NCBI GenBank assembly: GCA_009391845.1
Contig: QWJG01000026.1
Coordinates: forward strand, 1 to 5,708
DNA length: 5,708 nucleotides
Direction: 5' to 3'
Source: Chloroflexota bacterium
Lineage (GTDB): Bacteria > Chloroflexota > Dehalococcoidia > UBA2979
The notes under the pieces were generated by a model. The model had not been told where the DNA came from. It saw only the letters and a program-made list of their open reading frames with translations, and did no database searches. The first letter of the stretch is position 1. Each line of letters begins with the position of its first letter. A program made the position numbers and the translations under genes. This document shows positions 1 through 5,708 of this stretch, piece after piece.

Positions 1-801
1 GGGGAACAGGCCCGCGTTGATCCGCAGCAGCCCGTAGCCGCCCATCTTCAGCAGTACGCCCGCCAGCATCACGCTCACCGCCGTCGGCGCATCCGTGTGC
101 GCATCCGGGAGCCACGTGTGCAGCGGGAACATCGGCAGCTTCACAGCGAACGCGATCAAGAACCCTGCGAACACCAACCCGGTCGGCACCAGCAAGCCCG
201 ACATATCACGACCCATCAGCGCCATGATGTCGAACGTCCGCTCGCCGTCCGGTAGCGAGAAGTACAGCGTCAGCATCGCCGTCAGCATGAACGCCGAGCC
301 CAAGAACGTGTAGATCAGGAACTTCATCGCCGAGTACTCGCGCCTTCCCGTCCCCCACAGGGAGATCAGGAAGAACATCGGCACCAGCTCAAGCTCCCAG
401 AACACGAAGAACAGGATCAGGTCCATCGAAACGAACACGCCCATGACCGCGGCCTGTAGCACAAGCAGCCACATGTAGTACTGGTTCGGGCGTTCTTTCA
501 CGTTCCACGAAACCAATACGGCCGCCAAGCCCAGGATGCCGTTCAGCAGTACCATCGGCACGCTCAGGCCATCCACCGCTAGCAGGTACTGGATGTCGAA
601 CGCCGATATCCAGTCGAAGCGCTCAACGAACTGGTAGCCGCCCGCGTCCGTGTCGTAGGCAGCGAACGCCATCAGCGTCAACGCCAACTCACCGACCACC
701 GCGATGAGCGCGATCAGGCGTGCCATCTGCTGTGTCCGGCCCAACGCCAGCACCAGCACGGCCGCCACGATGGGAAGGAAGACTATTGTGCTAAGCAGCA
801 T
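1..801 (-). CDS. nuoM: NADH-quinone oxidoreductase subunit M, C-terminus cut by window edge
   Basis: This is an antiporter-like membrane subunit of complex I that translocates ions across the cytoplasmic membrane. I translated it by hand: 267 codons run from the ATG at 799-801 to the left edge with no stop, so roughly the last half of a usual ~500-residue NuoM is missing. Visible family marks are FWELELVPMFFLI, with E136 matching the essential TM5 glutamate, and AFAVKLPMFPLHTWLPDAHT, with K221 and H228. LLKMGGYG carries K252. The spacings K221-H228 and K221-K252 equal those of E. coli K234-H241 and K234-K265. The Asp-Ala-His-Thr-Asp-Ala-Pro-Thr stretch is NuoM-like rather than NuoL-like. The start directly abuts the nuoL stop (TAG-ATG), with GAGGAG at 806-811 four bases upstream as SD. 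Translation is probably coupled to nuoL. Identity is certain; only the 3' end is unknown. Confidence 0.97.
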   Translation of the reverse strand, partial: MLLSTIVFLPIVAAVLVLALGRTQQMARLIALIAVVGELALTLMAFAAYDTDAGGYQFVERFDWISAFDIQYLLAVDGLSVPMVLLNGILGLAAVLVSWNVKERPNQYYMWLLVLQAAVMGVFVSMDLILFFVFWELELVPMFFLISLWGTGRREYSAMKFLIYTFLGSAFMLTAMLTLYFSLPDGERTFDIMALMGRDMSGLLVPTGLVFAGFLIAFAVKLPMFPLHTWLPDAHTDAPTAVSVMLAGVLLKMGGYGLLRINAGLFP

Positions 802-2823
802 CTAGCTCCTCACCAAGTACGCCCACAGCAGCAGGATCACGCCGACGGACACGCCAACGCCGTATGCCTGCACCTGCCCTGTCTGTAGCTGCGCGACCCA
901 CTTGCCAGCGTTGCGCCCCGTCCAGCCCACGAAGTCCACCGTACCGTCGACCACTTTGCGGTCGAGCCAATCGCTGGCCAGGAACACGCCCCTGAACAGA
1001 GCGCGACGCACCACCAGCGTCTCGTAGAAGTAGTCCATGTAGTAGCGTTGTTCCAGTACCCGGTTCAGCGCATGCCACTGTTTGGGCATGCGAGACAGGT
1101 CGACCAGCTTCAAGCCGTAGATCGCAATCGCCAGCACGATACCGCCCAGCGCCACGGTCATCGACGCCACGGCGATCCAAGCCACCAGCTCCGGCGAGTC
1201 CTCGTTGAACAGGTGCGAGAACCAGTGCGCAGGCACCGGCCCCAACTTCGTCACGCTGTTGAACGCAGCACCCGAAATCACCGCCATCACGCCCAGCACC
1301 AGCATCGGCGCCACCATCGACGTGGGCGATTCGCCCTTGTGGACGTGGTTGTGCGCCTCGTCCGGGATGCGTTCGTCCATGGGCACCGCGTCGATCCCGC
1401 CTCGGAACTCACCGTGGAACGTCATGATGATCAGCCGGAACACGTAGAACGCAGTCATCCCAGCTGCGATCAACGCCAGCCAGAACACTATCTGCGCCAC
1501 CGCGCTGGTGCCTGGTGCTGACGGGTCAACAGCCCAAGCCGCAGCCAGTATTTCATCTTTGCTCCAGAAACCTGCGAACGGGAACACGCCAGCGAGGCTC
1601 AAGCCAGAGATGATTGTCAGCCCGTACGTCACCGGCATCCAGGCCCGCAAACCGCCCATGTACCGCATATCGAACGTCTGCACCGAGTGGTGCACGCTCC
1701 CTGCGCTCAGGAACAGCAAGCACTTGAAGAACGCATGGTTGAACAGGTGGAACAATGCCACCCCGGGCGCACCCACGCCTAGCGCTATGAACATGTAGCC
1801 CAGCTGGCTCACCGTCGAGAACGCCAGCACACGTTTGATGTCCGTCGTCGCCAACGCCATCGTCGCTGCCAACACTGCGGTCACGCCGCCGGTCAACGCC
1901 ACCACGTTCATCACCGATGACGACGCCTCGAACAGCGGGAACACACGCGCCACCAGGAACACGCCAGCCGCGACCATCGTCGCAGCGTGGATCAACGAGC
2001 TAACGGGCGTCGGGCCCTCCATAGCATCGGGCAACCACGTATTCAGAGGGAACTGCGCCGACTTGCCTACCGCCCCTGCGAAAAGCCCAAGCGCCGCCCA
2101 CGTGACCAGGCCCGCCGACAACAGCGGCGCAGCGCTGTTGATATCCGGGATCTCGAACGGATTCTGGCCACGCACCAGGAACTCGTCCCGGTGGGAGAAC
2201 AACCACATGAGCGCCAGCATGAACCCGAAATCACCGATCCGGGTCACGATGAACGCCTTCTTGGCAGCCGCAGCAGCCGCAGGGCGATGGAACCAGAACC
2301 CGATCAGCAGGTAGGAGAACAGACCGACCAGTTCCCAAAACACGAACGTCTGAACCAAGTTGTACGCAAGTACCAGCCCCAGCATCGCCGCCGTGAAGAA
2401 CGACATGTAGGCGAAATACCGAGGGTAGTCCACGAACTTGCCGCTATGCTCATCTGCCTCTTTGCGCATGTAGCCAAGTGAGTACACCTGCACAAGCATG
2501 CTCACGCCCGTCACCACCACAGCCATGATGGCCGACAGCGGGTCTAGAAGCACGCCTATCGTTAGCTCAAATGCACCCTCAGCGGCGTCGCCGCCCACGG
2601 TCACCCACGAGTGCGGGTCGAACCCGACCGACTCCCCATGGTGACCGCGCACCGAGTTCAGCGCCCACAGGCTCAGTGCGAACGCACCAGCCATCGCCCC
2701 GATACCCACGTAGCCGCTTAACCGCCACAACGACTGCGTCCACGGACGCAGCCCGGCGATGATGATGAGCCCGCCGAGCAACGGCAGACCCACGATGGCC
2801 CAAACAGCAGCCTCGTTGATCAA
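802..2823 (-). CDS. nuoL: NADH-quinone oxidoreductase subunit L
   Basis: This is the distal antiporter-like pump subunit of complex I, 673 residues, somewhat longer than the ~613 of E. coli. Family motifs run in order: LLDPLSAIM (92-100), FWELVGLFSYLLIGFWF (162-178, key E164), KAFIVTRIGDFG (189-200), AVGKSAQFPLNTWLPDAMEG (251-270, key K254), SSLIHAATMVAAG (275-287, H279), FHLFNHAFFKCLLFLSAG (358-375) and GFWSKDEIL (418-426, K422). H359, H363 and K367 keep the spacing of E. coli H334, H338 and K342. Near the C-terminus, QRYYMDYFYE (592-601) is the usual lead into the long lateral helix, followed by a final membrane segment at about 652-670. The start is TTG: an in-frame TAG lies four codons upstream with no ATG or GTG between, and an SD precedes it. 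All catalytic residues I can recognise are present, so the gene looks intact. NuoL is preferred over an Mrp/Mnh antiporter because of the nuoHIJK and nuoM neighbours. Confidence 0.98.
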   Translation of the reverse strand: MINEAAVWAIVGLPLLGGLIIIAGLRPWTQSLWRLSGYVGIGAMAGAFALSLWALNSVRGHHGESVGFDPHSWVTVGGDAAEGAFELTIGVLLDPLSAIMAVVVTGVSMLVQVYSLGYMRKEADEHSGKFVDYPRYFAYMSFFTAAMLGLVLAYNLVQTFVFWELVGLFSYLLIGFWFHRPAAAAAAKKAFIVTRIGDFGFMLALMWLFSHRDEFLVRGQNPFEIPDINSAAPLLSAGLVTWAALGLFAGAVGKSAQFPLNTWLPDAMEGPTPVSSLIHAATMVAAGVFLVARVFPLFEASSSVMNVVALTGGVTAVLAATMALATTDIKRVLAFSTVSQLGYMFIALGVGAPGVALFHLFNHAFFKCLLFLSAGSVHHSVQTFDMRYMGGLRAWMPVTYGLTIISGLSLAGVFPFAGFWSKDEILAAAWAVDPSAPGTSAVAQIVFWLALIAAGMTAFYVFRLIIMTFHGEFRGGIDAVPMDERIPDEAHNHVHKGESPTSMVAPMLVLGVMAVISGAAFNSVTKLGPVPAHWFSHLFNEDSPELVAWIAVASMTVALGGIVLAIAIYGLKLVDLSRMPKQWHALNRVLEQRYYMDYFYETLVVRRALFRGVFLASDWLDRKVVDGTVDFVGWTGRNAGKWVAQLQTGQVQAYGVGVSVGVILLLWAYLVRS

Positions 2824-2828
2824 GCGCG

Positions 2829-2834
2829 ACCTCT
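2829..2834 (-). promoter_or_regulatory. Shine-Dalgarno of nuoL, supports a TTG start
   Basis: On the minus strand AGAGGT stands five bases before the TTG at 2821-2823. The only in-frame codons between that TTG and the upstream in-frame stop (2833-2835) are AGG, TCG and CGC, so TTG is the sole plausible start that keeps the conserved N-terminus. The SD overlaps that upstream stop codon. Confidence 0.7.
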
Positions 2835-2869
2835 ACCGGCCGCAGCCTGTTGGTGAACCAAGGGCATCG

Positions 2870-3064
2870 TCATAGCTTCCTGAGTATCTCGTCTGCCACG
2901 TGCTCCCTACCGCGAGGAACCATGACCCGGAACGGCACCGACTCTCCGTGATCCAAGATATCGCCCTCCGGCAGGAGGCGCACCGGCAAGCCCTCGCCTT
3001 CGAGGACCTCCTTCCACATCTCGGCCAACATCAAGTTCGGCGCTTTTTTGTAATCAACCCACAT
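2870..3064 (-). CDS. Small DUF2007-like protein of unknown function
   Basis: A 64-residue soluble protein without membrane segments, cysteines or a signal peptide, lying between nuoK and nuoL. The pattern matches my recollection of the DUF2007 family (putative signal-transducing domain, PF09413): an N-terminal strand with a polar Ala-Pro-Asn turn (MWVDYKKAPN, 1-10), a helix with LAEMWKEVLEGEGLPVRLL (13-31), a glycine-containing loop (34-43), then PFRVMVPRGREHVADEILRK (44-63). It is ferredoxin-fold-like in layout and related at a distance to PII-type or ACT-like small domains, but no ligand site can be read. The ATG is fixed by an in-frame TGA immediately before it (TGAATG). It is followed after 46 bases by nuoL in the same direction, so co-transcription is likely. 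Whether it acts on complex I (assembly, regulation) or is a passenger cannot be told from sequence. The coding call is good; the family assignment is moderate. Confidence 0.75.
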   Translation of the reverse strand: MWVDYKKAPNLMLAEMWKEVLEGEGLPVRLLPEGDILDHGESVPFRVMVPRGREHVADEILRKL

Positions 3065-3067
3065 TCA

Positions 3068-3109
3068 CGTCATCCTGAGCGCAGCGCTAGCGGAGTCGAA
3101 GGATCTCTC
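3068..3109. repeat. Short interspersed repeat of the GTCATCCTGAGCG / GTCGAAGGATCTC type
   Basis: The ends are CGTCATCCTGAGCG at 3068-3081 and GTCGAAGGATCTC at 3096-3108. ATCCT (3072-3076) can pair with AGGAT (3100-3104), so the element can form a hairpin with a GC-rich interior. From memory, closely similar short sequences are scattered in intergenic regions of Chloroflexota and several other environmental bacterial genomes. Only one copy is present here, so the repeat status rests on recognition, not on a second copy in the window. Confidence 0.65.
3073..3076 (-). promoter_or_regulatory. Shine-Dalgarno of the DUF2007-like gene, inside a repeat
   Basis: AGGA on the minus strand lies eight bases before the ATG at 3062-3064. 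It is part of the terminal CAGGATGACG arm of the interspersed repeat at 3068-3109. The arm also contains a minimal ATG-ACG-TGA reading frame (3065-3073) that ends directly at the real start. Confidence 0.5.
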
Positions 3110-3151
3110 ACCGTCCGCTACTGACCTCAAACAAGTTCCCATCTTCAATCC

Positions 3152-3207
3152 GATGTCCCTCCTACCAGGGGAGGACTACAGGGGGTTCCCCTGCTAGCCC
3201 TCCAACA
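3152..3207. repeat. G/C-run segment with short inverted repeats
   Basis: Two small stems are visible. CAGGGG / CCCCTG (3179-3184 with 3188-3193) is a perfect 6-bp stem with a three-base loop. CCTCC / GGAGG (3158-3162 with 3170-3174) is a 5-bp stem. The alternation of C-runs and G-runs resembles intergenic repeat elements and differs sharply from the flanking coding sequence. It may be part of the same mobile or structural repeat cluster as 3068-3109, or an mRNA fold. No function can be assigned. Confidence 0.45.
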
Positions 3208-3241
3208 CACCCGACACCACCAAGCGGCAGATCTCCGCGGT

Positions 3242-3258
3242 GTGAGCGCGTGGCTCAC
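3242..3258. other. Perfect 6-bp hairpin just downstream of nuoK
   Basis: GTGAGC (3242-3247) and GCTCAC (3253-3258) form an exact inverted repeat around a five-base loop, starting 12 bases after the nuoK stop codon on the minus strand. It lacks a following U-tract, so it is more plausibly an mRNA 3'-end stabiliser or processing structure than an intrinsic terminator. Confidence 0.45.
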
Positions 3259-3270
3259 CGTAGCTCGCCG

Positions 3271-3618
3271 TCACCGACGCATGAGCGAAGCCTCGGTGAC
3301 ATCCACCGAATCCTTCGTCCGCACCATCGCGATCACCAAAGCCAGCCCTAACGCGACCTCTGCTGCCGCAACAACGATCACAAACACCGCGAACGACTGC
3401 CCCGCGAGCACCGTAGACTCGGCGACCGCAGTCACCTCACCCGTCGCACGAAACGCTGCGGGCTGCACGTACCGCGAAAACGCCACCAGCGCGATATTCA
3501 CCGCGTTGAACATGATCTCTACCGAGATCAGCACCGCGATCACGTGGCGCCGCGACAACGCACCGTATAGCCCTATGCAGAACAGGATCGCCGACAGGAT
3601 GAGCAGTCGTTCAAGCAC
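3271..3618 (-). CDS. nuoK: NADH-quinone oxidoreductase subunit K
   Basis: A small complex I membrane subunit (MrpC-like) whose buried glutamates belong to the central charge chain across the membrane arm. It has 115 residues, with three predicted membrane segments at about 4-21, 26-48 and 72-97. E34 in VEIMFNAVNIALVAF and E87 in AAAEVALGLALV correspond to the conserved E. coli E36 and E72. The loop between segments 2 and 3 (about 50-72) is longer than in the 100-residue E. coli protein and accounts for most of the extra length. The start is GTG at 3616-3618, two bases after the nuoJ stop, with AGGGAG at 3627-3632 as SD eight bases away. This SD lies within the end of nuoJ, which favours coupled translation. 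The C-terminus is polar (SVDVTEASLMRR) as is usual for the family. An MrpC paralogue is unlikely given the neighbours. Confidence 0.97.
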   Translation of the reverse strand: MLERLLILSAILFCIGLYGALSRRHVIAVLISVEIMFNAVNIALVAFSRYVQPAAFRATGEVTAVAESTVLAGQSFAVFVIVVAAAEVALGLALVIAMVRTKDSVDVTEASLMRR

Positions 3619-3620
3619 GT

Positions 3621-4133
3621 CTATCGCTCCCTGACCAGCGAAAGCGCACCGATGACCGCAGCCAACAGCACCACTCCAGCGATCTCGAACGGCAGCACGA
3701 ACTCGTTCAGCAACATCCGCCCCAACGCCGCAGGCGTATCCACGAATGCAGCGGCCAACGGCGCCGGCATGTCATCCGGCAGCAACGCCCACTCGGCCTG
3801 CACGATTGCGGACACCAACGCCGACAGCAGCACCAACGACACCAACACCGCGAACGGCTGCGTGCCCGTGCTGCGATTGCCCTCGGTCACATTCGTCGTG
3901 ATCATCGCAGCGAAGATCACCAGCACCGCCACGCCACCCGCGTACACGAGGAGCTGGACCACCGCCAAGAACTCCGCGTTGACCAAGGCAAAGATGCCCG
4001 CTACCCCCACGAAGCTCACCACCAACAGTAGCGCCGCCCTGAACATATTGTGCGTACGCACAACGCCCAGCGCGCCGCCCACCGTCACGATGGACAGCGT
4101 CCAGAACGCGACCTCTGTGAAAGCGTTCTCCAC
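3621..4133 (-). CDS. nuoJ: NADH-quinone oxidoreductase subunit J
   Basis: A complex I membrane subunit (mitochondrial ND6 equivalent) at the junction between the quinone site and the pumping arm. It has 170 residues, with five predicted membrane segments at about 8-25, 31-51, 55-79, 92-113 and 147-166. The diagnostic stretch is AEFLAVVQLLVYAGGVAVLV (53-72), the third helix with the conserved acidic residue (E54), tyrosine (Y64) and glycine pair that forms the pi-bulge gate in solved structures. LPFEIAGVVLLAAVIGAL (147-164) is the typical last helix. The start is GTG at 4131-4133. Its first base is the last base of the nuoI TAG stop (TAGTG). The SD is modest: GGTGAG at 4142-4147, eight bases away, inside nuoI, so re-initiation after nuoI is likely to matter. 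The gene looks intact. Confidence 0.97.
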   Translation of the reverse strand: MENAFTEVAFWTLSIVTVGGALGVVRTHNMFRAALLLVVSFVGVAGIFALVNAEFLAVVQLLVYAGGVAVLVIFAAMITTNVTEGNRSTGTQPFAVLVSLVLLSALVSAIVQAEWALLPDDMPAPLAAAFVDTPAALGRMLLNEFVLPFEIAGVVLLAAVIGALSLVRER

Positions 4134-4717
4134 TACTTGTACTCACCGTCTGCGGTTGGTCGTGTGTCGCCCTCGTCAGGCAGCATCTCCGGCCTCTGTG
4201 GGTGCCAGAACGGTTTCTCACGTCCAGCGTCCTGCCACTCCTTCGACTCACCCTCGAACGGATCGAACTTCTCGCGTTCGAGCTGCGGACGGTACCACGT
4301 ACTCGGGTGCTTCTCCCTGGCCTTCAGCACCTCAACATTGATCACCAAGTCTTGGCGTCGATACTGCGCCGCCTCAAAGTTCGACCCCATGTGCAGCGCG
4401 TCATACGGGCACGCCTCCACGCACATACCGCAGTACATGCAACGCCCCTGGTCGATGTCGAAAACATCCACCCGATAGGTGCCGCCATCCTGCTCGTTCC
4501 CGCCGTTCGGGTCCGTCTCGATCCGGATGATACCCAGCGGACAGAATTTCGCGCAGCTTGCACAACCCGTGCATCGATCCACGTACCACACGAACTCCTG
4601 GCCCCGGAATCGTGAAGCTTGAGGCACGCGCTCCTCGGGGTACTGGATCGTCACCGGCTTGCGAACCAGATTCTTCGCCGTCACCATCAGACCCTTCAAG
4701 ATGCCGATGCCATACAT
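4133..4717 (-). CDS. nuoI: NADH-quinone oxidoreductase subunit I, 2x[4Fe-4S]
   Basis: The peripheral-arm subunit carrying clusters N6a and N6b, which relay electrons towards the terminal cluster and quinone. It has 194 residues, close to the family norm. Two ferredoxin motifs are complete: CTGCASCAKFCP (C49, C52, C55, C59) and CMYCGMCVEACP (C93, C96, C99, C103). The N-terminal helix (about 1-20) and the YPEERVPQASRFRG stretch (26-39) are typical. NFEAAQYRRQDLV (113-125) follows the second motif as in other NuoI proteins. The C-terminal ~50 residues are charged and rich in Pro, Trp and Glu, and look variable. ATG at 4715-4717 is chosen because its first base is the last base of the nuoH TGA stop (TGATG) and a full-length AGGAGGTG SD stands five bases upstream. 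The SD is the strongest in the window. Confidence 0.98.
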   Translation of the reverse strand: MYGIGILKGLMVTAKNLVRKPVTIQYPEERVPQASRFRGQEFVWYVDRCTGCASCAKFCPLGIIRIETDPNGGNEQDGGTYRVDVFDIDQGRCMYCGMCVEACPYDALHMGSNFEAAQYRRQDLVINVEVLKAREKHPSTWYRPQLEREKFDPFEGESKEWQDAGREKPFWHPQRPEMLPDEGDTRPTADGEYK

Positions 4718-5708
4718 CAGAACACCTCCTCAGACAGGGGAATCCGACGGCCTGCACGAGCGGGCTCGCCCAGATGCACCACCAGCGACAGCAACGGGAT
4801 CGCCGCAGCCGCTATGGCCCAGTTGATCGCCACCATGATCCACAGTTGCAGACCCGACGGGTCAGGCCAAGCTATGGTCTCCACCGCCAACGCCAATACG
4901 TTCACCAAGCTCAGCGGGAACAGATACTTCCAAGCGAACGTCAGGATCTGGTCGATCCTCATGCGCGGCAGCGTTGCCCGCACCCATGACGCCACGAACA
5001 GGAAGCCGAAAACCTTTATCAAGAACCACAGGTGGGATGGCAAGATCGCCCACTCCCAACCATCCAGGAACAGGATGGCGAACAGCGCACCCGCGAGCAC
5101 AACGTTCGAAAATTCAGCTAGGTAAAACACCCCAAACTTCATCCCCGAGTACTCCGTCAGGTACCCCGCCACCAGCTCAGACTCAGCCTCCGTCACGTCG
5201 AACGGCGGTCGATTCAGCTCGGCGGACATCGCAATCAGGAAGATCAACGCCCCTAGAGGCGAGACCAGCACGAACGGCACGCTCTGCGCCGCGATGATGT
5301 CCACCATGGACATCGACCCTGCCAGGATCGTGATTCCCAACAACGCCATCACCAGCGGTATCTCGTACGACAACAACATCGCCACTGCACGCATACTGCC
5401 GAGCAGTGCCAGCTTGTTGCCTGACGCATAGCCCGCTATCAGCACCGCCAGCGACGCTATCCCGCTCATCGCCACCACGTAGAGCACGCCGATGTTCAGG
5501 TCAGCCACGTAGCTACCAGCGCCAAACGGAATCACCGCGAGCGCCAGCAACGACGGCGCAAGCATGACGATCGGCGCAGCGTTGAACAGCAGCCGATCAG
5601 CGCGCCTCGGGACGATGTCCTCTTGGAACAGCAGCTTCACCGCGTCCGCGACGGCCTGCAGGATCCCGAAAGGCCCCACCCTGTTCGGGCCGACCCTCGA
5701 CTGGAACC
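4717..5708 (-). CDS. nuoH: NADH-quinone oxidoreductase subunit H, N-terminus cut by window edge
   Basis: The membrane subunit (ND1 equivalent) that forms most of the quinone chamber of complex I. The reading frame is open to the right edge and gives 329 residues. The fragment begins with FQSRVGPNRVGPFGILQ, the conserved first quinone-site loop, which in E. coli begins around residue 43, so about 40-50 residues including the first helix are missing. The GTG at 5677-5679 is the second valine of that motif, not a start. Other marks (fragment numbering) are SAELNRPPFDVTEAESELV (161-179) followed by EYSGMKFGVFYLAEF (185-199), the acidic loop essential for quinone coupling, and RIDQILTFAWKYLFPLSL (250-267). 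About seven further hydrophobic helices are present. The gene ends in a TGA that shares a base with the nuoI ATG. The identity is certain; only the 5' end is unknown. Confidence 0.98.
   Translation of the reverse strand, partial: FQSRVGPNRVGPFGILQAVADAVKLLFQEDIVPRRADRLLFNAAPIVMLAPSLLALAVIPFGAGSYVADLNIGVLYVVAMSGIASLAVLIAGYASGNKLALLGSMRAVAMLLSYEIPLVMALLGITILAGSMSMVDIIAAQSVPFVLVSPLGALIFLIAMSAELNRPPFDVTEAESELVAGYLTEYSGMKFGVFYLAEFSNVVLAGALFAILFLDGWEWAILPSHLWFLIKVFGFLFVASWVRATLPRMRIDQILTFAWKYLFPLSLVNVLALAVETIAWPDPSGLQLWIMVAINWAIAAAAIPLLSLVVHLGEPARAGRRIPLSEEVF
4723..4730 (-). promoter_or_regulatory. Strong Shine-Dalgarno of nuoI
   Basis: AGGAGGTG on the minus strand is a full match to the usual anti-SD and lies five bases before the nuoI ATG, inside the end of nuoH. 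It fixes the nuoI start and indicates standard SD-led initiation in this organism. Confidence 0.8.

Larger units (their letters stand above)
3065..3270. other. Non-coding spacer between nuoK and the DUF2007-like gene
   Basis: 206 bases separate the nuoK stop from the next start, while every other junction in the window is 46 bases or less. It holds an interspersed repeat (3068-3109), a G/C-run segment with short inverted repeats (about 3152-3207) and a hairpin just after nuoK (3242-3258). I found no convincing conserved ORF. There is no run of T after any hairpin on the minus strand, so no classical intrinsic terminator is evident. I could not identify a credible -35/-10 pair. Confidence 0.7.

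Noticed and set aside
95..2481. Several plus-strand reading frames of 60-160 codons opposite nuoL and nuoM (for example 1048-1521, 1835-2314, 1987-2481)
   Set aside because: They lie antisense to well-conserved genes, have low-complexity His/Arg- or Ser/Thr-rich composition typical of GC-rich shadow frames, and show no recognisable domain.
2816..2823. Palindrome TTGATCAA over the nuoL start codon
   Set aside because: It resembles fused FNR half-sites but lacks the four-base spacer, lies within coding sequence and is expected by chance at this length.
2850..2861. TTGG/CCAA short inverted repeat between the DUF2007-like gene and nuoL
   Set aside because: Only four to five base pairs with a very small loop and no U-tract; too weak to call a terminator or riboswitch.
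2900..3124. 74-codon plus-strand frame over the DUF2007-like gene and repeat
   Set aside because: Its C-terminal part is simply the translated repeat and the rest is antisense to the better-supported minus-strand gene.
3125..3150. Possible promoter on the minus strand (TTGAAG as a -35) upstream of the DUF2007-like gene
   Set aside because: No acceptable -10 sequence at 16-18 bases spacing; not supportable by eye.
3065..3270. CRISPR array or insertion sequence in the spacer
   Set aside because: No regularly repeated unit, no transposase fragment and no clear terminal inverted repeats with target duplication.
3652..4341. 229-codon plus-strand frame opposite nuoJ and nuoI
   Set aside because: It is Thr/Ser/Ala/Asn-rich, overlaps two certain genes on the other strand, crosses their junction and has no family features.

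Overview
The window is a stretch of a respiratory complex I (NADH:quinone oxidoreductase, nuo) operon, entirely on the minus strand. In transcription order, from the right edge to the left, it holds nuoH (5' end cut by the window), nuoI, nuoJ, nuoK, a 206-base spacer with repeat and hairpin sequence, a 64-codon DUF2007-like gene, nuoL and nuoM (3' end cut by the window). The plus strand shows only shadow reading frames. No tRNA, rRNA, CRISPR array or insertion sequence was seen.

Layout: 4717-5708 is nuoH, the quinone-site membrane subunit. 4133-4717 is nuoI, the two-cluster ferredoxin-like subunit that passes electrons towards quinone. 3621-4133 and 3271-3618 are nuoJ and nuoK, small membrane subunits that link the quinone end to the pumps. 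3065-3270 is non-coding. 2870-3064 is the small accessory gene. 802-2823 and 1-801 are nuoL and nuoM, the antiporter-like ion-pumping subunits. The junctions are very tight: a one-base TGATG overlap for H/I, a one-base TAGTG overlap for I/J, a 2-nt gap for J/K and a direct TAG-ATG abutment for L/M. This suggests translational coupling. Several starts are non-ATG: GTG for nuoJ and nuoK, TTG for nuoL. Each gene with a visible start has a purine-rich Shine-Dalgarno (SD) element.

Organism: a GC-rich bacterium using an anti-SD of the usual type. The spacer carries a short interspersed repeat with a GTCATCCTGAGCG... / ...GTCGAAGGATCTC pattern. From memory this is frequent in Chloroflexota and some other environmental phyla. 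Together with the style of the Nuo proteins this makes a Chloroflexota (Dehalococcoidia/SAR202-like) origin a reasonable guess, but it is not proven by the sequence.

The core genes are ordinary. The points worth a second look are the small gene and repeat-rich spacer interrupting nuoK-nuoL, the repeat apparently supplying the small gene's ribosome binding site, and gene-calling traps at both window edges. I see no undescribed multi-gene system here.
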